In this document: positions 33,628 to 44,925 of the stretch, piece after piece
How positions within the stretch are numbered: position 1 is the stretch's first letter
Layout of the letters: every line of letters begins with the position of its first letter
Source of the DNA: Strongylocentrotus purpuratus
Taxonomy: Eukaryota; Echinodermata; Echinoidea; Camarodonta; Strongylocentrotidae
Reading direction: 5' to 3'
Length of the DNA: 64,000 nucleotides
Assembly: GCF_000002235.5 (NCBI RefSeq)
Contig: NW_022145609.1
Location: forward strand, 34,232,630-34,296,629
The notes under the pieces: generated by a model
Seen by the model: the letters and a program-made list of their open reading frames with translations, nothing else
Told to the model about the DNA's origin: nothing
Database searches by the model: none
Translations under genes and position numbers: made by a program

Positions 33628-36239
33628 GTAAGTACATCTACATGTACTTGTTTCTTCTCATTAATCTTCCTTTTAAACTTAAAGTTCATGATACAGGGTG
33701 CTGGTGAGATCCTACGTGTACATGTACACTGTACATGTATGATTTTTATGACTTGTAGTGTTGTAGTTAGGAAAAGCAGGATGCTATTTTAGTACCTTAA
33801 AACTACATGTACATGTACAGTATGTGTACCTGTACATGTATTCTATGACAGTATGTATGATTAAGAAAAAATGTCTGTCAATGTAATGTACAGTGTTGCT
33901 TTTTGTGTGGAGAGCCTGAGTGGAGAGGTAAAATATGTTGTGAATTTGTAGGCTATTAATTTGGATACACTTTTAGTGTACATTTACATGTACATGCACT
34001 TGTGTAGCTTTTATACAGTTGTTTTTTGGGGTCATTTAAGTTTTTGATTGTTAAGAGATTTAGATCTTATTAAACTGTAATAGCAAATTTAGCATTGAGT
34101 TAACATTTTTACATTAGACGTCTATTGAATGAGTTGAGGTCAATCAGCAAGATTAGAAAAAGTGATCATTTCCTTTAAAAAGTTATAGACTTTCATATGT
34201 AGATAATTTTACAATTTAAAAAGCTGTTAAAAAACAAATGATTTTCAACAAACTTTGGAAGAAACATGATGGCATGTATTAAAGTGCATTGAACTGAAGT
34301 ACCCACAAGATTATGATTATAACTATCATAAATGTTCACATACTGTACTACTTCTGGTACATGACACACAGTCACCCCATTTGCACCGGGTCTAAAGCTC
34401 ACTGGAAGGTACATGTAAAATTCTGAAACCAATTTATCCCATATGTTACAAGTTAGGCATACATGTAAATACCCCCCAAATATGAGGTGCCACATGAGTC
34501 AAGTAATGCAATTTGACGTGGCATTTGATGTCTCTTTTGATGTCTATTCTGCGCTCATCTGGGTGAGATCAGCTTTACATAAGTTTAATGTTACTGTCCA
34601 GAGCAAAAAAGCTTTTGTAAATTTACAGAAGAAGGGCGTAGGACCTTTATTGCATTCAGCATCTTTTTGCATTCTCACTTGCAATTCATTTACTACATGT
34701 ACATAAAAACTCCACCGTGATTTACCATTCCATATACAGTACATGTACAACTAGTCTTTATAAGTCAACGTTTACATTTTGAAAATGAATATGACAATGT
34801 TTCAAAAGTTTTGTGGCACTGTAAGGGTTAAGGACCTGAATGCTGAGAGGGAGGAGAATAAAATCTATTACATTTGAAATGGATGGATGCCAATCTGATA
34901 CAAGTTTGCAAATTGATCTGGGCGCTGCCTCAAATTGAAGCCTACTTCATGGGGAATTCAATTTATATCAGCTACCTGGAGCGTACTTGTAGCTTATTTG
35001 CTAGAAATGTGGGTGTATACTGGGTGTCAAAGAAAAAAAAGAAGGAATAATACAGTTGTTGATGGATATGAAAGGTCGTTGTAAGATTCATTGAATTTCA
35101 ATTTAATTTTTTATGAATACTGCAGGGAAATCAGAATATTTTTCACATTTAAAATTTTCTGATCAGCATCAACTCTTGTAAATGCAGTTGCATGAAGCTG
35201 TTGTGAAACAAAAGTGAAATTCACAAAAGTTTCATGAGGCATGTTTACACCAAGTTGTCCTTGCATTGTACATGTACAGTACATGGGATAACAATAATCA
35301 CATCATCAAACCATTTTTCTTCTTTAAGCATGTTCGACACTCATGATCGTCTCTGATAGAAAGTGGACAAATAGTTGGTCTAGAGATTGAGAGAGAATGC
35401 ACATACATGTAATCAACATTTTAAAGCAATTTTGAAAATTATGAATTTAGAAATATATATAATGTACAAGCTACATGTACATGTAGGTATTGAAGTACAA
35501 TGATCAGGTATTAAAGACAATTACTTTTTATGTTGAAAATCACAGCCAGTAGTTATTTTGTGTGCTTTGTGCCTTTAGCTTAATATGTTTATGTACATGT
35601 ATGTACAGTGTATGTACATGTACTGTATAGTACATGTACCGCTGTGCTGTATGTCCAAAGTCAGCTTCGATTCATTCTCGTGATGTACTCTGATGAGTCC
35701 AAGACAAGAAGCTTCACTACGTTTTTATTTGTTGCTATTTTATTTTGAAAATATTTGCCCAGCCTTGGAATTGTTTCTTTTAACACTATTAATTAACATT
35801 TTGTTCCTTTACTTTTAACTTTAATTTTTTGTTCCATTACTTTTAACCAACCTTTCACACCATACGCATTTACATTTTTGGCAAAAACAAGCCAATCACA
35901 TGATCCATATTCCACATCACTTATATACGTGACCCAGTCGTAAAAGAAAGTGTTGTCAAACAAGAAGCTATTAACTAACTTGATTGTACATGTAAATCAT
36001 GAATCACTGGGCATTGTTGAGATTAAACCGAAAGGGAATCAAGAGTTTCGGATTGGTAGGAGGAAGATGGTCATGGCAGTATTATTGGCAATAGTTGATA
36101 CCAAAAATAATTAATGACATCAATTCATGCCAAAGAGAATTAATTGCTTTAAATTTTACATGTAATTGAACAGAGTACGAGCTTTCATGTGAACAGTTTT
36201 ATGTTTGTTTTACCGTCCCTTGCTCTAGGCTTTTATCTC
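33628..36239. repeat. TACATG-rich interspersed-palindrome DNA, right block (continued)
   Basis: TACATG runs occur near 33718-33738, 33808-33840, 33980, 35270, 35475 and 35590-35640. A minus frame at 34193-34495 has a weak acceptor (TACCTTCCAG near 34408) but no good donor and was not accepted as an exon. Nothing else is recognised. Confidence 0.6.
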
Positions 36240-36243
36240 TTAA

Positions 36244-36790
36244 AGGGATCCGGTAACTTTGTCTCAGATTCTGAAATAAAATTCTGCATTGAGCTCATGA
36301 TGCAATGATAATTATAAACCTTTAGGTCAGTCAGGAACCCCATGACTTTTACAAGCCGATCGCCTGTCTGATTATCAAGATATTTATGATTGGAATTACA
36401 AATTTTGAAAAATGTTCGCCTGACGGTTTTCATAACACTACAGTCTATTGGGGAAAACGAGAATGGTAAAACCGGTCACTCAAAGATTTTTACTTTTTTG
36501 AGGCACTTCTTGATCATTTTGAAGCGCTTACACCATATCACAGACACTGATAACACGTAGGGCCATGTATCTCAGATTTAACATTGTTAAAGGCCCACTG
36601 CACTACTGGTAGCTACTTGCGCCCTCTATATAACAGACAATGCCTAATCGGTGACCATTGGTCCCCCATGATCCTCTTTTTTTTTTGTTTACTGAGAGCT
36701 GAGTTGATGAGATAACCACCTGTCCAGTGACCTTGCAGAGCGGTCTAATCCCTCCTGTAAACTACGGCAGATAAGCTTTAAACGATCCCT
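36244..36790 (+). mobile_element. TTAA-flanked MITE, family 3, interrupted by family 1
   Basis: TTAA at 36240-36243 and 36791-36794 bound inverted ends AGGGATCCG and CGATCCCT. A complete family 1 MITE (36591-36777) is inserted near its right end, with its own TTAA on each side. Without it, family 3 would be about 356 bp. A fragment of family 3 is at 31078-31210. The 66-codon minus frame inside is not a gene. Confidence 0.75.
36591..36777 (+). mobile_element. TTAA-flanked MITE, family 1, copy 4 (nested)
   Basis: It starts AGGCCCACTGCACTACTGGT and ends GGCAGATAAGCT, with TTAA at 36587-36590 and 36778-36781. It is inserted into family 3, so family 1 was active later at this site. Confidence 0.85.
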
Positions 36791-36794
36791 TTAA

Positions 36795-37489
36795 ACGGAA
36801 AGGCTTCTCTAATCTCTTATATTCTTGTCAATTATTTGGGCACATGTACATGTTAAAAATTAGTAAACAATGTGAGTCACGGACATACAGACCTGATGAT
36901 TTATCTGTTTTCATGTTACAGCAGGAATTGATAAATTTGCAGGTACCTTTTAGCCACAAGGTGGTTTTACCTCTTGATGTGACCTTAGACTCCTTGAGTA
37001 AAAATTGAAGTACATGTAAACAAATTCATTACCCATGAGCTTAATACATGTACGTGTAGTTACTAGTTAATAGTTTCATGGAAGGTCAACAAACTTGTGT
37101 ACCGGTATAGACATTGTACAGGCAATAAAAAAGTTCAGTAGTCAGAAAATGAGTGAAGTTGATTCAATGCAATGCTACAACCACACCCGATATCTCACTT
37201 CAAATCTCTCCAGTATTTATAAAGTTGGGCCACACCCATAAGTTGTATCCTGGTATAGAAGTGGAAATTTACAAGTATTACTCTCTCAATATTTAAATAG
37301 TATATTACAGTGGCATTTATTACTCTGTTGATATTACAGTGGTGTTTATTACTCTGTTGATATTAAAGTGGCATTTTATACTCTGCTAATATTACAGTGG
37401 CAAATAATTAAATGTAAAGATCTACAAACCAGCATTTTGGACTTGCAACTCGGAAAGAGGATCACACAAGTTACACCATTGTAAGAACT
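36795..37489. other. Unassigned AT-rich DNA
   Basis: A short imperfect repeat with GATATTACAGTGG and TTATTACTCTGTTGATATTA recurs three to four times at 37265-37400. Otherwise nothing is recognised. Confidence 0.45.
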
Positions 37490-37630
37490 GGGACCCGTTT
37501 CATAAAGCCTTTTTTCTATGACAAAAATCAATGACAAATCTGTTGATAACCAATCAGAAGCAAGGATTTCAGTAGCTTATAACAAAAACTGTCATTTGTC
37601 ACTGATGACAAGTTTTGTGAAACACCCCCT
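37490..37630. mobile_element. Foldback MITE (GTTTCATAAA type)
   Basis: The left end GGGACCCGTTTCATAAAGC and right end ACTTG-like GTTTTGTGAAACACCCCCT are imperfect inverted repeats. Internal segments (ATGACAAAAATCAATGACAA and TTGTCATTTGTCACTGATGA-like) also pair. Elements that begin CCGTTTCATAAA are widespread in marine invertebrate genomes. The target duplication is unclear. Confidence 0.55.
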
Positions 37631-39040
37631 GGTAGGCAAAAATATTTCATCTATTGAGAGTCAGAAGGGTGATTAATAACTCTTTGGAAACTTAATGGTA
37701 ATACAAAGTTTTGGAAAATTTGAAAATTGGGTGGATAATAAATCTTTACAATTTTGTTATATTTTGATGCCCCTGTAGATGTATTATAAGCACTAAAAAA
37801 ATAAGCCCCTAAAACACTTCTGTTTTTCGAGAAAAATTGAATATAAAAATTTACTGGTGCTCCTGGTAAATTTTGATAAATTTCAAATAGCGCCTATGGC
37901 CGTACAATGGTAGCTGCGACCATGAAAATCTCAGAATATGTAGTTGTGATATATAATTTCCAAATGGGAATAGCTAATTGGTCGAATTTAGTCAAGAAAC
38001 ATTGTTTCATAGCTAAATTAATATCTTGACCTTGAGAGGGAGCTATACAACATAAAGAGTTTATTATTTATAATTTCATAACTTTAGACTCGATTTCAAC
38101 CGAGACAACGATCAATGAATATTGTAGGAACGCATATGCTTCCGAAATTGTTAATTTGAACCAAATTCATGACCCCGTACCAAAAGCTTTAAGCTCTTAG
38201 TAGATGGATTAAACACAAACTTCTTTGCCATTTCAGCAGCCAATATTTGAATCCTGTGACATTTATGGGCTTGTGGTGAAAAAAGTGTAACCCTCCTTTT
38301 GAATAGGAGAATGCCTTTTGCTTACCGGTAATAGGGCACACTTCAGGGGACCTAAAATGTCCTTCAAACTCTTGGCAGATAATATTCAACTTTGAATCAA
38401 GGGCCATTATTTGCAATTATGCTTTCATTACAAAAGGACATCAAAATGCCCTTTTGTCTGTCACATGGCACTTGAGGGCATATGGGGACACCAAATGCTT
38501 TTCAACTACTGATAGATCACTCAGATTTCCCTCTCTTGGTACATTAATGTCCGAAGGAGATCCGGTCTCTGAAACTCTGCTCCGACATCAGGCTTTCTGC
38601 TAATGGCCCATGAATAACCAACAGTCCGGTAACAGCATGGAACATTTTTCTTGTCTTCATGAAGCTTTCCGTTTTGTCCTACCGCTCATTTCAATTTTTC
38701 TCAGGTAGGCTGAAAATGATTGAGACAGGTATTATGCATGTACATGTACACTGTACACATACATGTATGAAATTGTAGACACATGCAGCTAGGCAACATA
38801 GTGCATTAGGGTTAATCATGTTATAATTTCATGTTCATTATTCATGCATGGTCTATGGCTTTCCCTTAATTTTTCATGTATGTCAGTTGCAATTATGCAT
38901 TTGCCTACTAGCGATTGCCTATTAATTCGTAAGTCTTCTTCTGTAATGACTTTTTTTGCCATTGTAGACAAGTGTCCTACATCATACATGTACATTGTAC
39001 ATGCAACACAACATCTGGTACAGTAACGGTGATTGATGAA
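37631..39040. other. Unassigned DNA with sparse TACATG motifs
   Basis: No exon with paired splice signals was found. A 75-codon minus frame at 38189-38416 contains CPITGKQ but lacks supporting splice context. TACATG runs occur near 38740-38765 and 38985-39000. Confidence 0.4.
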
Positions 39041-39045
39041 TATTT

Positions 39046-39320
39046 GTAATAGTAGCTATTTATATTGCACACATCCATCTCAAAGTATTATTATTAAAAC
39101 CCTGGCTTAGCTCAGCTGCCCTAAAGACTAAAGTGCTCAAAGCATTCAAGGCATTCTCATCAGGTACCTACATGTACATGTATTAACTACACATTGGGTT
39201 AGCTTGGCAAATATACAATGTAGGTTTAATATCTTCCCAAAAGGACTCGCATGCCACAGCGGGGCTTGAACTGTGAACCATGCAATCCTCAGTCGGGTGA
39301 CATAGTCTAGACCACATAAT
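39046..39320 (-). mobile_element. tRNA-derived SINE (about 275 bp)
   Basis: On the minus strand the head reads GTGGTCTAGAC (A-box-like) and about 40 nt later GGTTCACAGTTCAAGCCCC (B-box-like), then GCTGTGGCATGCGAGTCC. The body continues with TGATGAGAATGCCTTGAATG and CAGCTGAGCTAAGCC and ends in an ATTATTATTA-type tail. This order is that of tRNA-derived SINEs transcribed by RNA polymerase III. Target duplications were not resolved. Confidence 0.65.
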
Positions 39321-39771
39321 ACCTGTACATTGAGTGACATTAATTGGACATCAGAAGTAAACTACCAACATACATTACTGATGATACTGATGTGAAACTG
39401 TTTTTCAAGAGAAGCCATCATTCAGGGACTTTGACATGAGTGAATAATATGGTTGTTATGTGTAATTAGAAGAACCTGTACATGTACAGTATGTTTGATA
39501 AAGGTTTGACAAATGTGTATGAAGTGAATAGGTGGCTAGTGGACATCGACAGCATGGACATGGCATTGTATGTGATGCTATTGTTGTCCATGAGACCCTG
39601 CATTTAAATTTCACTATTATTATTATTTACAGTGTACATTGCACAGGTACATGTTCATAATTTAAATCATCTGATATGTAAAAAAAAAATTAAAAACACA
39701 GATACACATGTATGTAGAGTAAATAAGAACAGATTACCGAGTTACAATGTACTGTAGTTTAAAATGGAAGA

Positions 39772-40122
39772 TTACATGTGTAAAAAGGGAGTGCCTGCTT
39801 GTACAAATTTAAAACAGACAAGGCTGGTCCTCTTTTTCTTCAGACAACGTCTGTCTCGTCTCATGTCCAGTTTACTCTCGAGACGATTTTTGGCATGACT
39901 ATTCTTGGCATCCCCGTAAGAGAAGTATACATCTTTTGACATTACAGCACGCATGCACTCCAGGCGGGTATATACCGGCGGCGTGCCCGACCGTCGCTTG
40001 CTTCTCTGTGCTTGTTTGTCGGGGTCCGGAGGCGAAGCAGATAAAGGGTGACAGGTAACCGTGATACTTGATGAGGATGATGGAAAACAGTTGCAGGCAG
40101 TATGACATGGTAGGGGGCCCAA
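39772..40122 (-). CDS. Unrecognised 116-codon open frame, possible exon
   Basis: The minus frame is locally GC-rich at third codon positions and encodes Ser/Pro-rich then strongly basic sequence (QAQRSKRRSGTPPVYTRLEC, KNRLESKLDMRRDRRCLKKK). The composition is unlike the surrounding AT-rich repeats. A second minus frame over 39899-40174 is also open and contains hydrophobic stretches, so the coding frame, if any, is unclear. No strong donor or acceptor bounds either. The frame could be a first exon, a decayed gene, or chance in a GC-richer patch. No family was recognised. Confidence 0.25.
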   Translation of the reverse strand: MGPLPCHTACNCFPSSSSSITVTCHPLSASPPDPDKQAQRSKRRSGTPPVYTRLECMRAVMSKDVYFSYGDAKNSHAKNRLESKLDMRRDRRCLKKKRTSLVCFKFVQAGTPFLHM

Positions 40123-40199
40123 TCAGGGAGACGACGATGGGAAGATGATGGAGAGGGAGAAGAGGGATACACACTGTATCAATATCAAGAGTGTGAGTG

Positions 40200-40212
40200 A
40201 TTAGGAGAGGAG

Positions 40213-40257
<45 letters not shown>

Positions 40258-40600
40258 TGAATAGACATTAAGAAAGAGGGAGAAAATGAGGCATGCAACA
40301 TAGAGGAGAGAGTGAAAGTGAGTAGTGCTTTTATATACACACATACCACCCCACACATACTGTAATACCCACACACAACATGGTGAAAGAGGCAAAAATA
40401 GAGGTAGAAAATCTTGAAAGTGAGGAAAGAACTAGAGAGAGAGAGAGAGATTCCCACATACATGCACACAGAGAGAAGGGGAGAGAGGTAGAGGAAAAGA
40501 GTGATAGAGAGAGAGAGAGCGAGCAAGAGAGAAAGAGAAAGAGAAGGTAGAGAGGGACGGGAGAGGGGGGGGGGGAGGGGTGGTGGGACAAAGAGAAAGA
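40200..40600. repeat. (GA)n tracts within the ~405 bp repeat unit
   Basis: Long GA runs at 40208-40256 and 40435-40450, and a GAGGGGGGGGG run near 40563. This is the GA-rich half of the repeat unit described at 44926-45870. All Ser/Leu minus frames are artefacts. Confidence 0.85.
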
Positions 40601-41971
40601 GGGATGCTTAACAGAGAAAGGAAGATACAAATGAATCATTGGAGAAGAGATGCTTGGGAAAATCTGCAATGGTATGTCTACATCATAGAGATATATACTT
40701 AATAGGCTAGAGTGCGGACTCGTCATACGCGCCCGTTCAAAGCTCTGTGCGCGCGTGGAGCGCGGTCCGCCATTACTAAGGAGGGCACAACTTCGAGAAA
40801 TACCCGGATATTCCCTTCGAAACTGTGCTACTGATATGCAATGTGAAGCTTCATTTTTCGGGTTGATTTATCGGTTTTCGAGTATGAAACGTTATAATTG
40901 TGGTATTTTGCATAATGCATGAACCCTACTCATGCCTCAGTCATGGTATCTGGTGTAGGTCAAGATTAATTACGGGTGTTATGGTGAGGTAAAAGGGACA
41001 CAAAAAGCTATTTATATTTCAGTATATCTTCAATTTTTCTTCCTCTTTGTCAATATAAAACTGTGATATTATGACATGAAATATTACCTTACTTTCAACC
41101 AATCAGAATCAAGCATTTGGGACTTGTATTTGATATTTATGTCATGATATTAACCAAAGTTTTATGCTACAGGGCCAATGCCGGGGTCAATGTCTTTCTA
41201 ATTCAGTTATTATGAGAGCCAGGGTTTATTGATTTAAAACGCTTTATATAAATTAATATAAACGCTTCTAATATATTCATTTTATGTTTATGGCTATTAT
41301 AAACAGATTGATACTTATAGATTTGGGATAGAGATGGGTATGTAGATAGCTAGACACATAAATAGATGGATAGATAGATATAATATAGAAGGATAGGTAG
41401 ATAATGGAAATGCAGATATAGGACGATACTGAAGATAGGAAGAGGGGGATGGAAAGAATTATACACATTTATTTTAAAAAAATTGTTATTTACTCATCCA
41501 ATCATTCATCCATCCATCCAAACAAACATTCTTTTTCTTCTTCTCTCACTCATTTATATCAAATTCACACCTTATGTCTTTCACCTAATCTCTATAAAAT
41601 CTCTATATGTCTGAAAGAATATTTTTTTACAGTTCACTATAAATATATATGAATATTCTTTAAAAACAGCTGATCATTGATGTAATAATTATTTATTCAC
41701 ATCACTTTTTTGTTCCATAAATAATATTCTCCTTGATACAGTGTATTTCTTATTTTCTTCATCAACCAGTTTTAGAGAATAAACTTATAATTCAATTTGA
41801 AGGAAAAAAATGAATAAATGAACCTTTTATTACCACACGGCACATGTGTGTTGATATTCTACAGCATAGGCATTTAAGTTTTGACATTTTATTATACTGC
41901 AATAATACAACACAATTGAAAGGACAGACATTGCAAAAACAACACCTCAGATTTTAGCCCCAAATTTACTG

Positions 41972-42157
41972 TCACGGATCATAGGCAACACAACCACGAC
42001 AAATTGATTCGCCACCAAAGACAAGCATTACACATCCCAAAACCGCCACAATAACTCCCAAAACATAAATGTCAGGAGGCCAATGTCTATGTGTCAAGAT
42101 GTCAGCGATAACGAACACTTTATTAACTAGTCTTGGCTCCAAGCGCACGCAGGCGCG
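41972..42157 (-). CDS. Unexplained 61-codon open segment with a membrane-like stretch
   Basis: The minus frame opens after TAA (42158-42160) and ends at TGA (41972-41974). It reads VFVIADILTHRHWPPDIYVL, then GVIVAVLGCVMLVFG, then GESICRGCVAYDP. A run of about 20 hydrophobic residues would span a membrane. An AATAAA signal lies about 85-90 nt downstream on the minus strand (near 41888-41893). This resembles the last exon of a host transcript rather than a P transposase, which has no such segment. No acceptor was pinned down. It could be a fragment captured by the P element or chance. Confidence 0.3.
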   Translation of the reverse strand, partial: RACVRLEPRLVNKVFVIADILTHRHWPPDIYVLGVIVAVLGCVMLVFGGESICRGCVAYDP

Positions 42158-42466
42158 TTACATTTACTAATAATACAAAGACATTTCATCGAGTAATAAA
42201 TGCAAACCAGAAAAAGTAATTGAGCATATGTATTCCAAGTCACCTGTATAGCTATGAAGAACTCTAATTGATGAGACTTACATCTCAGGATACTGCACTA
42301 CACTATTCAGTGAAACCTCATAGTAACATGGTCTTTTGACATCATTATTCATCAGGTATAATAATTAATTTGAAACTGATTACCCTCAAATGTACACAGT
42401 AGATACAACAAGCCAAAGAGTGCACAATCTTATGGGTTTACATCTAGTGACATTATTCCATATAAT

Positions 42467-42587
42467 CAGTGAAAAAAATACACGGGGGCTCGGGGCGAAT
42501 TAGCCCCCGAAATGCCTAAAAGAGCCCCCGAAAATCAGAAAAGAGCCCCTGTAAATTTGCATAGAGTTCAATGCAAAACAAATTTTA
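42467..42587 (+). repeat. Dispersed repeat, copy 2
   Basis: CAGTGAAAAAAATACACGGG, GGGCGAATTAGCCCCCGAAA and CAATGCAAAACAAATTTTAG match 16635-16761. It is nested in the P-type transposon. A short related piece (GTAGCCCCCGAAAAATAAAT) follows at 42620. Confidence 0.65.
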
Positions 42588-43384
42588 GAATGTTATTTTC
42601 ATGCAGGCAAGGTTGGAAAGTAGCCCCCGAAAAATAAATATTATTTTTTTCCCTGCATATAATTGCTCTGTTATCAAATCTCTTCAAAAGCAGTTTTCCA
42701 TTTTGGAACAAAATCCAACCTATGTACAAAACGATCTATGGGTGTGTATATGGTGTGCAACTGTGCATTACACAAGCTTTTCAATTGCAACACATCTGTG
42801 AATTCTTCTCGTTTATTGAAAATGGGCTCACTTGATGTGAATTTCTTGCTTTTCATCTTTAATGATGTAAATCACTTGGTTGAGAGCAATCCAGACAATG
42901 TTATAAAAAAAGGTCTACATGTTTATCTCAGGTTATCCATACTGTACCTGCAGAATCAAAGCACATGTAGAGTGCAAATAATTTGCAAAAATTATAGCAA
43001 CTGAATCAGATACAGCAGGTACAATTATGAAGCTTATAGAGTAAATATTCAAATACAGTGTACCTCACAACAACTCAAAATTCAAGTACATATTGTTTAA
43101 CCCCTAATTTAATCAACTCTTCTAAGTTCCACTTTAGTTTGCCTTCGTGTAAAGTTAACAAACAGAAAATTATGGTTAGGTTGTGCAACTGTCACAATGT
43201 GTCCCAAGAATTTTATTTCATTACACAGAACAAAAGTCTCAGATTGTTCTGTTTTTTTAAAAGATTATTGAAAGCTCTCTCCAGTTTTAAACGGCTTCAC
43301 AGTCAATCATCCAGTGGATAAGCTATGCAGACAAGAGGCAAAATATAAAAGACTGATCTGTCTTTGTAGTTTGTACGAATGAAG

Positions 43385-43592
43385 TTCTATGTTTTGGTTT
43401 TTTTTCCTGAAAATGCGTTCTCTCCAAAGTTGTGTTGAAGTAGGTCAAGCTGATCCTGGCTAATGAGCTTGCTTTCGTGGACTTCCTGCAAGAGAGTCCT
43501 GGTTTTTCCATCTCTCCTGTTTACCTTGTTTCACCACTTGAAGCTGCTTCTTGGCATCCTGCACTTGCTGTCTGGTTATATTCAGTTTCTAA
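43385..43592 (-). pseudogene. P-transposase remnant: leucine/coiled-coil region
   Basis: Minus-strand reading gives KLNITRQQVQDAKKQLQVVK, then, after a frame change, KLISQDQLDLLQHNFGENAF. The pattern of a coiled coil followed by L-I-S-x-D-Q-x-x-L-L-x-x-N-F resembles the segment after the THAP domain in P and THAP9-like transposases. An in-frame TAG lies shortly before the frame change, and the frame closes near 43385. The catalytic RNase H-like region was not found further left. Confidence 0.55.
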
Positions 43593-43603
43593 TCAACTCA
43601 GAC

Positions 43604-43804
43604 AGAAAAAGAATAGTCATGTTCTTTTGTAATGTCATAGGGTTTCTTTGGAGGCACGGGAACACTTTCGGATGTTGTACATGGTTTTGCTGGGAGTCTT
43701 GAGCCATGGGTCTGTTTATAGGGAGGATGTCCAGGAAAGACAGTAGGCACAGCTCTAGGAATGAGATGTGGTGTGTAACATCCTTTCCTCTCTTGAGTGT
43801 ATTC
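43604..43804 (-). pseudogene. P-transposase remnant: end of THAP domain (AVPT motif)
   Basis: A good acceptor (TTTTATTGTAATGCAG) ends at 43805 on the minus strand. The open frame then reads EYTQERKGCYTPHLIPRAVP, TVFPGHPP and a Pro-rich stretch to HDYSFSV. The A-V-P-T-x-F signature preceded by a Leu-x-Pro step is the conserved C-terminal end of THAP zinc fingers. The central THAP part (the Trp and the second C-x-x-H pair) was not located between here and 44701, so the domain is incomplete. Confidence 0.6.
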
Positions 43805-44239
43805 CTGCATTACAATAAAAGCAAATGGAAACAATAATGAGTTTTTTCTCATAACATGACAATTGTTCTACTATTCATGCTATTTCATGTGATTTTTAAG
43901 ACTGAAACTGAAAGCAGCTTCCAGCCAAATAAATAAAATAATAATAATGTCAGCAAGTCATAAGCAAATTTGATAGAAATAGTGTAGTGTGCGGTGGGAT
44001 TTTTAGGCTTGCCTAGCCTAGTTGAATAACTCCTGTGATGTGAAATATGGCAGGCTAGCCTGGCTTAGACCAAAAGCTTCAGTCTCTCTATATCGTCGGT
44101 TGTTCTACTGAGACTGCGTCTGGCTCCACTAGACCTCTGATTATATTATGGGGAATGTCAACAAATGTCAGTTTTATTAAAGAAATGACCCATATCAGAC
44201 GGTTATTTCTGTCTAACCTGGCTTTGCTGTTCAGGCTTT

Positions 44240-44325
44240 AGAAATTAGAGACTAGAGTTTAGATCTAGAGTCTAGAGTCTAGATCTATCATCTAGCTCTA
44301 GTCTAGACTCTAGTCTAGTTAAAAT
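44240..44325. repeat. Cluster of overlapping TCTAGA/CTAGAC palindromes
   Basis: About ten CTAG cores in 85 bp (TAGATCTAGAGTCTAGAGTC...), inside an apparent intron of the P-type element. It is a low-complexity palindromic cluster that could pair with itself. No function is evident. Confidence 0.7.
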
Positions 44326-44700
44326 ATAAAGAAGCTGACATTTGATTTTTAATTTATCTTGAAATTAGATAAGATCAAATTAATTATATCATTTTATTCT
44401 AGACTTTTCTTTAATAGAATCAAGCTCATGGAGTTATATTTCCGAGTTGGACTCTCTGACTCTTGGAGTTGCGAGCGACTCCAGCGCAGCAGAATTTTCC
44501 CATCACCATCCCCAGAACCTTAACCCATGCCTGCCCCAGCCCGGGGGGCGTGGACTGGCGCGCTCCGCTGCTGCAGGAGCTGCCGTGGCTTGTCATGAGA
44601 CAACCCGGGTACAGACTACAGTCACTGCATTATCTGCATAAACTACATTTTTAGCTCTAAAATCTCCTTATTAATCAACATAACATTAAGAAGAACTTAC

Positions 44701-44771
44701 TTGTGAAATATTATGCAGTTCCCTTTCTTTCTTCGGTTCGAACATCCAAATGCAACGCACGAACCTGGCTT
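44701..44771 (-). pseudogene. P-transposase remnant: first THAP zinc-finger exon
   Basis: On the minus strand the frame reads KPGSCVAFGCSNRRKKGNCI then IFH and ends at a consensus donor GTAAGT (44695-44700). C-x(4)-C followed by a basic run and a FH motif is the established start of THAP domains (C2CH zinc finger). In THAP proteins the first residues are Met-Pro; here the codon before CCA is AAG, and no in-frame ATG lies upstream before a stop, so the start codon appears lost. The next recognisable piece, at 43604-43804, supplies the AVPT end of the domain. Confidence 0.65.
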
Positions 44772-44925
44772 CTTCAATTTTTCCACGTATGTTGTGCACA
44801 GTATCTTGTTGGGTCGTCCGTTTTTCTGCCCTCCTTAGTAATGGCGGCCACCGCTCCAGCTCGGAGCAGCAATTTGAGCGAGTACGCCCTCTAGTGTTTA
44901 GTAGTATATATCTCTATGGTCTACA

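Larger units (their letters stand above)
40684..44918 (-). mobile_element. P-superfamily (THAP) DNA transposon, degenerate, 4,235 bp
   Basis: The ends CATAGAGATATATACT (40684-40699) and its exact reverse complement (44903-44918) are flanked by a perfect 8 bp target duplication GTCTACAT (40676-40683; 44919-44926). A second inverted block, GCCATTACTAAGGAGGGCA, lies inside each end (40769-40787; 44827-44845). An 8 bp duplication, CA ends and internal inverted repeats are known for P elements. Minus-strand coding remnants include a THAP-like zinc-finger start, an AVPT motif and a coiled-coil/leucine region. It interrupts a ~405 bp repeat unit, which gives the empty site. It also carries a dispersed repeat at 42467. 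Confidence 0.8.

Noticed and set aside
36922..36942. 21-nt microexon between TGTTACAG and GTACC
   Set aside because: The acceptor is weak, the donor lacks the usual AAG after GT, and seven codons cannot be evaluated.
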